Positions 26,976-33,647 of a stretch of DNA of 33,647 bases are shown piece after piece (position 1 is the first letter of the stretch; each line of letters starts with the position of its first letter). Made by a program: the position numbers and the translations under genes. The stretch spans positions 1 through 33,647 of the forward strand of contig JAFTBM010000009.1 of assembly GCA_017455205.1 (NCBI GenBank), written 5' to 3'. Source of the stretch: Bacteroidales bacterium (GTDB lineage: Bacteria; Bacteroidota; Bacteroidia; Bacteroidales; P3). The notes under the pieces are model-generated. The model was not told the origin of the DNA. It was given only the letters and a program-made list of their open reading frames with translations, and did not search any database.

Positions 26976-29900
26976 ATGAAAAGTTGGATATGTAAACTGG
27001 GGATATTGGCGGCGATGATGCTGTGGCAAGTGGCCGATGCACAGGTTTCTGGCTTGGGTGGCTATACGTTTACCACAGGTGTTGATGCTTCGCGCTGGAT
27101 CGCGCTGACCAGTACCAAGCAGCTCTGCACCGAGAATGTGGGTGACTATGGGCGGACGGTGGTGCAGGACATCGGCTTTGCTTTTCCATTCGGGGGGAAG
27201 TTCTACACTCGGTGGTCGGCATGCGGCGATGGGGTGTTGCGGCTTGGCTCGACGGTAGTCAATCCCAGCAACAGCTGTATATACAACCCCAATCAGCTCG
27301 CCAGTGGTTGTGCGGGAAGACAAGGGGTGCTGATAGTGCCTTATGGTCGTGATGGAGCTTGCGGCAGTGGGGATAAATATATTCATGCACAGACTTTTTG
27401 CGATTCGCTGCTGGTGGTAGAGTTCAAGGTGGCCAAAGATTATGATGGCGAAGGCGATGCGCTGTTTCAGGTGCAGCTCTACCGTAGCGGTCGGGTGCAG
27501 ATAGTCTACGGGGCAGGCGAAGACACCACTTTCCAAGTGGGCATGTGCATTGACGAAAGCGACGGCTGGGTGGTCAAGGGCGACCACACTGCCGAGCACT
27601 TCACCGATGGAAGCGATGCGCAGTGTACTGCGTGGCCAGGCAGTGGCCGCTACTACAACTGGGCGGTCGGCGACTGCGGCTTTTTCTATCGGGAGAATTT
27701 CAACGGCTATACCACAGGAGTTGCTACTGGAACCACTGCTCCTTCGGGCTATCCAGCGCATACGTTGCCCACCTGCTGGACTTTCACGGGCATGGCTGCC
27801 ACCACCTCTGCCTATCCGCAGGCTTTCCTCACCACGAGTTCTACCTATCGCACTGATGGCAGCGGACTTATCATGTCGACCAAGAGTACGGGCGGCACGA
27901 TGTATGCCGTGCTCCCGTGGGTGGCCGATGCCCCCACGGCACAGAAGCTGCTGAAATTCTCCTACCGCTACAGCAACGTCGCCAATAGTGGGCAGCTTGC
28001 CTATGGAATCATGACAGACCCGGCGGATGGCAGTACGTTCCACGCGATCGAGGTGCTGGACAAGGTAAACACCTATTGGCAGACTGCCTCCTGCCTCTTT
28101 GGCAATCGTGCTGCCTTCACTGCGGCCATGGCTTCGGCTGGCCTTAATCCTGCTACCGACACGGTGTATATTGCCTTCCGCCTGACTGCGGGAGGAAGTA
28201 GCACGGTGGGTTATACCTCGATCGAAGATGTACGGCTCGACACCTATCTGCCCCCTGCCGCATCACTGCCCTATACGGAGGATTTCGACACCTATGGCAG
28301 CGAGGTTGACTATTATTCCACTGCCGCCGCCACCCTTCCCACTCGCTATCCAGACCATTACATGCCTGCGGACTGGTTCTTCCCCACCACGATGGATGGA
28401 CGCACCCCTGGCTATGCTGCCAACTACCTGACCGATGTGGCCACGTATAGTGCTTCGGGCAAGGCATTGCTCTTCAAGACGCATAGCTACGCTCCAAGAC
28501 TCTACGCAGTGGTGGATAAGGACTTTGGGGATTTAAGCCAAGCGAAGTTCAGATTCAAATGCAGGGTTGGGAATGCCACCTACGACGGGCTTGCCTATGG
28601 CTACATGACTGATATTTCCGACACCTCCACCTTCGTGGCATTGGGGAGCAGCAATTCCGTCAGCTTTACCGAAATCAGCGGTTCGCTCTCGGCGTTGCCG
28701 TCCAATGCACGGTTAGCATTCCGCTTTGCCAACGGGCAGCTGTCCAGTTCCACGATGCATTATGCATCGATTGACGACTTGGTGATATGCCAAGATGTAG
28801 TTATTGATACCACTGCCGTTACGGCTAATTGCTCGTTCAAATGGTGGAACGAGGTTCGCACAGCTACGGGTTCGTATACCAAGACCCTCGCCACCGTGGG
28901 AGGGTGCGATAGCACGATTCGCCTCCAACTGACCATTACCAGCCCCACGCTTCCCTACTCCGAGACTTTCGACACCTACAATACCGACGTATCCAATTCG
29001 GTTGAGCCCCCCGCTGGCTATCCCTCGCGGACGCTTCCCAGCTGCTGGACGTTCAGCGGGCTGGATGCGCGTGCCGCTAACGTGGCGGGGTATGATTTTG
29101 CCACTGGGGTGGATGCTTCGCGCTGGAAAACCCTCACTTCCTCTACCGACCTCATCGCAGCCTCGGGCAACAATGTCAGGAGCGAGTTGCAGTCCATCGG
29201 GTTCACATTCCCCTTCGACGGTGCGGACTATACCCAGTATTCTGTCAATGAGGATTTCACGCTTAAGCTCGGAGGCTCTCGCCTACCCGCAACTAACTAC
29301 TATGCCAGTAATCCCTTTTTAAGTTCTTTTGTTGGGATTAATGCTCCAAAGCTGATAGGAATCGGGCTGAATGGTTACAAAGAGGATGGGTATCACTACG
29401 TCCATGCGCAGACCTTTGGCGACACAATGCTGGTGGTGGAGTTTGCTCTGCGAGCCAATGCCGACGAGGAGGAGTATAATGTCCTCAGCTATCAGGTGCA
29501 GCTCTTCAAAAGTGGGCGGGTGCAATTTGTCTACCCTTCGGCAGCTCCCATAGCATCTCCCGATGCCACTTACCAAATAGGCATGTCGAGCAGTAGCAGA
29601 AGTGCCTATGTGGTCAATAGCAACCTTACCTGTACCCACATCGCCTTTGGCAGCAGTTCTCGCTGGGAAGCGGGCACTTTCCAGGATGAAGGGCGTTACT
29701 ATCTGTGGACACCCACAACAGAGGCCACCGTCATGCCGCAGGCCTATCTCACCTCCTCCAACGCGCAGTCTAAACAATGTCTTGTGATGCGGGCTGGGTC
29801 GGCCTCGGATGTGGTCTATGCAGCACTTCCCGAATTTGCGGGGACGGATATGAATCATCTGCGGTTGGCCTTCTACTACCGCCAGTTGCAGACATCGGAT

Positions 29901-32900
29901 GCCGAGGGGACGCTGACCATCGGCACGATGACCGATGCCTCGGATCCGTCTACTTTTGTCGCCCTCCGCACGCTTGACCGAGTTGCGTCGTGGCAGTTAT
30001 TGCAGGATACCCTTTGCTTCCATCGCATTGATGCCTCTGCACGCTATCTTGCTTTCCGCTACGCAGGTGGCACGGGCGAGAGTCAGATGGCTTGGATTGA
30101 CGGGGTCAGCGTCCAGTTGCTGCCCTGCCGCCCAGTGGATGGTCTCGCCATTTCCGACATCACCACTTCGGGCTTCCGCCTCTCGTGGAACGACTACAAC
30201 GAGAGTACCGTGGCCTACAACATCACCGCTACCACCGAGCAGGGTAAGTCTTACAAGTTTACCACCAGCGTGGGGGCTACATCGTATGACCTGACGGGTC
30301 TCCCAAGTGGAACGGCATATATGGTGTCGATCAATCCTGCCTGCGGTGGGGATGCACGCATCATCTACGGTAACACTGCTTGCAATGGCACGATTAATAT
30401 CCCCTATTATGAGAGTTTCGACTACTATCGGGGCAATGTTGCAAGTAGCTCCTCCGTTCCCACGGGCTATCCAAGCTCTCATGCTTTGCCTTGTTGGACG
30501 TTCACAGGCATGAGTGCAAGCAGCACCACATATCCGCAGGCGTTCATTACCAGTTCGAGCAGTTATCGTTTGGGGAGCCGCGGCCTCATCTTCAGGACCA
30601 ACAACACGGGTGGCGAGATGTATGCTGCACTGCCGCTTGCCAGTGCAGTCCCCACTGCCAGCCTTCGCCTGCGATTTGCCTATAAATATGTCAATATCAC
30701 CTATGCAGGGCGGCTTTCCTATGGCTTCATGACCGACCCCACCGACCCCGCCACATTCCACTCGATAGGCACATTGGAAAAAGAGAATACCAGTTGGGGG
30801 TATGTAACCTGCGTCTTTGCGGACAGTACAGCTTTCACCTCGGCACTGGCATCCTTGGGGCTTGATGCCGCAACGGCCACAGTGTATGTCGCTTTTAGGT
30901 TGGAACAAGGGAGCAGCTCCACGGCGGGTATCACCTGTTTGGATAATGTGCGGCTTGATATTGTTTCATGTAATGTCGTGCTGCCCTATGATGAGTCGTT
31001 TGACGGGTATGCCCCTGTCAGCACGGGTTCGACTGCTCCAACGGGTTATCCAACGGGACACATGCTTCCCGATTGCTGGAAGTTCTTAAACCTCAGCGCC
31101 TCCACCTCCACCTATCCACAGATGTTTCTCACCAGCAGCAGTAGCTACCGCGTGGAGGGCAACGGCTTCCTGTTTAAGGGTAAGAAGGATGGCGATTCAG
31201 CCATAGCTGTGGTGGCTGCTAATTTCGGTGTGCCAGCCGTCCAGACGGCGTTCTCGTTCCAGTACAAGGTAAGCAATGCATCGGCGAAGGTGGAATATGG
31301 CGTGATGACCAATCCCGATGATGCCTCCACATTCATTCCCCTGGGTTTCACGCAGACTACCCAATGGGTCGCCGTGGTGGACACTCTTTTCAAGTATCAA
31401 GAGCTTCCCAGCGGTACACTTTACCTCGCTTTCCGATTCACTAATAGCAGTACGAATCTGTACTATGGTGCTTTGGAGGATGTGCATATAACGCATCTCC
31501 CCGAGTGTGCCGTGTATGGCTTAAAGGCAAATGCAATCAGCACCTCGGCGGTGCAACTTACTTGGAAGAATCCATTTGCCACCTCGGATGTGTACACAGT
31601 TAGTATGGACGGTACGGTGCAGGGTACCACAGCCCCAGGTGCAACAAGTTTCACTATAACAGGGTTGAGCTCGGGTGTGTTTCACCAGTTCACGGTCTCG
31701 GCTGAATGTGGTGCTTCGGCCTCGGTGGAAGGAGGCGTGTTTGGCTATGGTTGCATCAACCCGACAGACCTGACGGCGAGCTATGTTACGGCGTACTATG
31801 GCCTTTATAGCAACCCCTATGCCTCGGTGGGCGTGGTGGACTATGGCTCTGCAAGCATCAATAGTCGCCATACCATCCATACAGATGTAACCGAACGAGA
31901 CGAGCGTACCAACTACCAGCTGGCGACAGTGCCTCCCGGACACACCCAGTCTGTGCGTTTAGGCAACTGGGCCACGGGAAAGGGAGCCGAGGCTTTGGTC
32001 TACACATTGACGGTAGACACCCTGATTAGCGATATGCTCATCCTGAAGTATGCCGCTGTGCTGCAAGACCCCCATCACAGCGCATCGCAGCAACCACGTT
32101 TCACACTGGAGATATTGGATAGAGATATGACCCAAATTGACCCCACCTGCGGGTCAGTGGACTTTATCGCATCTCCAAGTTTAGGATGGCATACCGAGGG
32201 CTCCAGCAGCAAGACTGTCCTTTGGAAAGATTGGACAAGTATTGGTATTGACCTTAAGGCTTATCATGGCCAGACGGTCTATATCCGCCTGACTACCTAC
32301 GACTGTAATCAGAGCGGACACTATGGCTATGCCTACTTCACTCTTGAGTGTATGCGGCGCAACGTGGAGTCGAACACTTGCGGCGAAGGGGTTGCCTCAA
32401 CCACATTCACCGCTCCTGATGGCTTTAACTATCAGTGGTATACCGATACAACTGCGGCTCCTATCAGCACCGACCGTACAATCACCGTCAATGGTACTGA
32501 AAGCCGTTTCTACTACTGCCGACTCAATTTTGTGGATATTCCTGGGTGCAACTATATGACCAGCACCTATGCTGGTGCACGCTACCCATTGGCTTTGTTC
32601 GACACGCTGGTAGCAGTCAGCAACTGCCAGTTTGATGTAACTTTCCGCAACCTCAGCACCATCACTGCCGATGGGGTGAACCCTATCGGGTCGGGTGAAG
32701 GTGTGGAATCGGCTGAATGGCTCTTCCCAGGCAGTAGTGGAGAGACCTCCTCCACCCTTTACAACCCCACCACTCACTACGATAGCCCTGGTGCTTACAA
32801 TGTAACGCTTATCGCCAAACTGGCTGGTGGTACCTGTACCGATACGTTGACCAAAACTATCCAGCTCTCCGCGGTAACTGCACCACAGGTGCAAGGACCT

Positions 32901-33647
32901 GCGGCACACTGCCCCTCAACTGTACCCGATACATTAATTGTCAAACATGCCATCTCTACCTCGTGGGGAAGTGATACGTTGATAGTAAATCCGCAGGCAA
33001 CAACGGTGTACAACGTGGATGCAACTGACAGCAACGGGTGTGTTCACAACCTTTCCTATACTATTACTATTAGCGACCTGCCTGCTCCCACCCACCTTGT
33101 TATCAATAACACCACCTCCACGTCTGTGCGCCTCACTTGGACGGCGGGTGGTTCCTATCAGCATGTTGTCTACAAGGACGGTGTACTGCTGACCACTGTA
33201 GCCGCTGGCACCAACACCTACACCGTTACGGGTCTCACCGCTGGCACACGCTACAGGTTCGGCATAGCTGCTAAGTGTCCCACTTCAGATAGTTACAGCG
33301 CTGCCCTCGAGCGCTTTGCCTGGACGCTCGCTGCCTCTGCTCCACTTCCCTATGTCGAGACCTTCGACACCTACGGCACAGATGCCGACAAATATTCTGC
33401 CACCTACACCCCAGTCCCCACCAGCTACCCCAACCACTACCTACCTACTGGCTGGAGCTTCCCGAACATGGCCATGGTTGGCAATTCCACAGACTATCCT
33501 TGGGTGTTCCTGACCGCCAATTCCACCTACAAATATCCCTCTGACTCCCGCTACAGCCTCCACCTCCGCGCCCACAAGACTTACGGGCCTTCGGCCTATG
33601 CCTGCGTGGCTAAGCCATTCGATGTCGGCTCTGGCAGGCTTGCCTTC
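26976..33647 (+). CDS. Giant modular secreted/surface protein, 3' end beyond the window
   Basis: An open frame of at least 2224 codons, still open at the window end. A signal peptide is followed by a likely cut after ADA (residues 20-22). Modules by residue: N-terminal domain 25-235; choice-of-anchor/MAM-like modules starting near 239, 431, 659, 1142, 1336 and 2124 (each LPYxExFDxY, then YP...LPxCWxF, then YPQxFLTSSSSYR); a degenerate GCDST repeat 605-655; fibronectin type III domains at about 1050-1130, 1510-1583 and 2035-2112; a Cys-containing Bacteroidetes module 1593-1800 (LGNWATGKG...VLWKDWTSIGIDL); and a PKD-like region about 1875-1965. The third anchor module contains an insertion homologous to residues 30-230. 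A role in adhesion or glycan binding, and a sorting signal at the missing C-terminus, are inferred. No catalytic motif is seen. Confidence 0.93.
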   Translation, partial: MKSWICKLGILAAMMLWQVADAQVSGLGGYTFTTGVDASRWIALTSTKQLCTENVGDYGRTVVQDIGFAFPFGGKFYTRWSACGDGVLRLGSTVVNPSNSCIYNPNQLASGCAGRQGVLIVPYGRDGACGSGDKYIHAQTFCDSLLVVEFKVAKDYDGEGDALFQVQLYRSGRVQIVYGAGEDTTFQVGMCIDESDGWVVKGDHTAEHFTDGSDAQCTAWPGSGRYYNWAVGDCGFFYRENFNGYTTGVATGTTAPSGYPAHTLPTCWTFTGMAATTSAYPQAFLTTSSTYRTDGSGLIMSTKSTGGTMYAVLPWVADAPTAQKLLKFSYRYSNVANSGQLAYGIMTDPADGSTFHAIEVLDKVNTYWQTASCLFGNRAAFTAAMASAGLNPATDTVYIAFRLTAGGSSTVGYTSIEDVRLDTYLPPAASLPYTEDFDTYGSEVDYYSTAAATLPTRYPDHYMPADWFFPTTMDGRTPGYAANYLTDVATYSASGKALLFKTHSYAPRLYAVVDKDFGDLSQAKFRFKCRVGNATYDGLAYGYMTDISDTSTFVALGSSNSVSFTEISGSLSALPSNARLAFRFANGQLSSSTMHYASIDDLVICQDVVIDTTAVTANCSFKWWNEVRTATGSYTKTLATVGGCDSTIRLQLTITSPTLPYSETFDTYNTDVSNSVEPPAGYPSRTLPSCWTFSGLDARAANVAGYDFATGVDASRWKTLTSSTDLIAASGNNVRSELQSIGFTFPFDGADYTQYSVNEDFTLKLGGSRLPATNYYASNPFLSSFVGINAPKLIGIGLNGYKEDGYHYVHAQTFGDTMLVVEFALRANADEEEYNVLSYQVQLFKSGRVQFVYPSAAPIASPDATYQIGMSSSSRSAYVVNSNLTCTHIAFGSSSRWEAGTFQDEGRYYLWTPTTEATVMPQAYLTSSNAQSKQCLVMRAGSASDVVYAALPEFAGTDMNHLRLAFYYRQLQTSDAEGTLTIGTMTDASDPSTFVALRTLDRVASWQLLQDTLCFHRIDASARYLAFRYAGGTGESQMAWIDGVSVQLLPCRPVDGLAISDITTSGFRLSWNDYNESTVAYNITATTEQGKSYKFTTSVGATSYDLTGLPSGTAYMVSINPACGGDARIIYGNTACNGTINIPYYESFDYYRGNVASSSSVPTGYPSSHALPCWTFTGMSASSTTYPQAFITSSSSYRLGSRGLIFRTNNTGGEMYAALPLASAVPTASLRLRFAYKYVNITYAGRLSYGFMTDPTDPATFHSIGTLEKENTSWGYVTCVFADSTAFTSALASLGLDAATATVYVAFRLEQGSSSTAGITCLDNVRLDIVSCNVVLPYDESFDGYAPVSTGSTAPTGYPTGHMLPDCWKFLNLSASTSTYPQMFLTSSSSYRVEGNGFLFKGKKDGDSAIAVVAANFGVPAVQTAFSFQYKVSNASAKVEYGVMTNPDDASTFIPLGFTQTTQWVAVVDTLFKYQELPSGTLYLAFRFTNSSTNLYYGALEDVHITHLPECAVYGLKANAISTSAVQLTWKNPFATSDVYTVSMDGTVQGTTAPGATSFTITGLSSGVFHQFTVSAECGASASVEGGVFGYGCINPTDLTASYVTAYYGLYSNPYASVGVVDYGSASINSRHTIHTDVTERDERTNYQLATVPPGHTQSVRLGNWATGKGAEALVYTLTVDTLISDMLILKYAAVLQDPHHSASQQPRFTLEILDRDMTQIDPTCGSVDFIASPSLGWHTEGSSSKTVLWKDWTSIGIDLKAYHGQTVYIRLTTYDCNQSGHYGYAYFTLECMRRNVESNTCGEGVASTTFTAPDGFNYQWYTDTTAAPISTDRTITVNGTESRFYYCRLNFVDIPGCNYMTSTYAGARYPLALFDTLVAVSNCQFDVTFRNLSTITADGVNPIGSGEGVESAEWLFPGSSGETSSTLYNPTTHYDSPGAYNVTLIAKLAGGTCTDTLTKTIQLSAVTAPQVQGPAAHCPSTVPDTLIVKHAISTSWGSDTLIVNPQATTVYNVDATDSNGCVHNLSYTITISDLPAPTHLVINNTTSTSVRLTWTAGGSYQHVVYKDGVLLTTVAAGTNTYTVTGLTAGTRYRFGIAAKCPTSDSYSAALERFAWTLAASAPLPYVETFDTYGTDADKYSATYTPVPTSYPNHYLPTGWSFPNMAMVGNSTDYPWVFLTANSTYKYPSDSRYSLHLRAHKTYGPSAYACVAKPFDVGSGRLAF

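Overview
The window looks chromosomal and comes from a member of the Bacteroidetes, most likely order Bacteroidales. Four things support this: promoters of the TTTG / TAnnTTTG type; the weakness or absence of Shine-Dalgarno sequences before most genes; a tRNA(Thr-Tyr-Gly-Thr)-tuf-tRNA(Trp)-secE-nusG-rplKAJL-rpoBC block with RpoB and RpoC of Bacteroidetes length and sequence; and a huge secreted protein of choice-of-anchor and fibronectin type III modules. None of the tRNA genes encodes its CCA end. A genus cannot be named from the sequence alone.

Layout. 1-552: non-coding, with three 110-bp tandem repeats carrying two hairpins each, followed by five 11-bp repeats. 553-1766: conserved hypothetical gene, tRNA-Glu, rpsT and a terminator. 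1789-3984: eno with its own promoter, then an MNT-type nucleotidyltransferase gene that overlaps the eno stop by one base, then a HEPN partner gene broken by a nonsense codon and a frameshift, then a terminator that abuts the next promoter. 3981-5209: a long leader, a lipoprotein gene and a strong terminator hairpin. 5237-7613 (minus strand): rmuC then marC, overlapping. 7614-8113: non-coding, with an 18-bp palindrome and a G-rich tract. 8114-12606: a tight three-gene operon of M16 zinc peptidase, VWA-type membrane protein and Wzx/MATE-like flippase.

12833-26523: the translation/transcription super-operon of four tRNAs, tuf, tRNA-Trp, secE, nusG, rplK, rplA, rplJ, rplL, rpoB and rpoC, ending in a classic terminator. 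Hairpins without U-tracts lie between tuf and trpT, secE and nusG, rplJ and rplL, and rplL and rpoB, where they could set relative expression or mark processing sites. 26552-26654 holds a perfect 60-bp palindrome built of 11-bp units. 26856-33647: a promoter and the first 2224 codons of a modular surface or secreted protein that runs off the window.

Most of the window is core housekeeping sequence. The unusual parts are the intergenic repeat and palindrome structures, the decaying HEPN/MNT pair attached to eno, and the giant protein. In that protein, one choice-of-anchor module appears to have been split by a second copy of the N-terminal domain. I see no phage, IS transposase, CRISPR array or rRNA.
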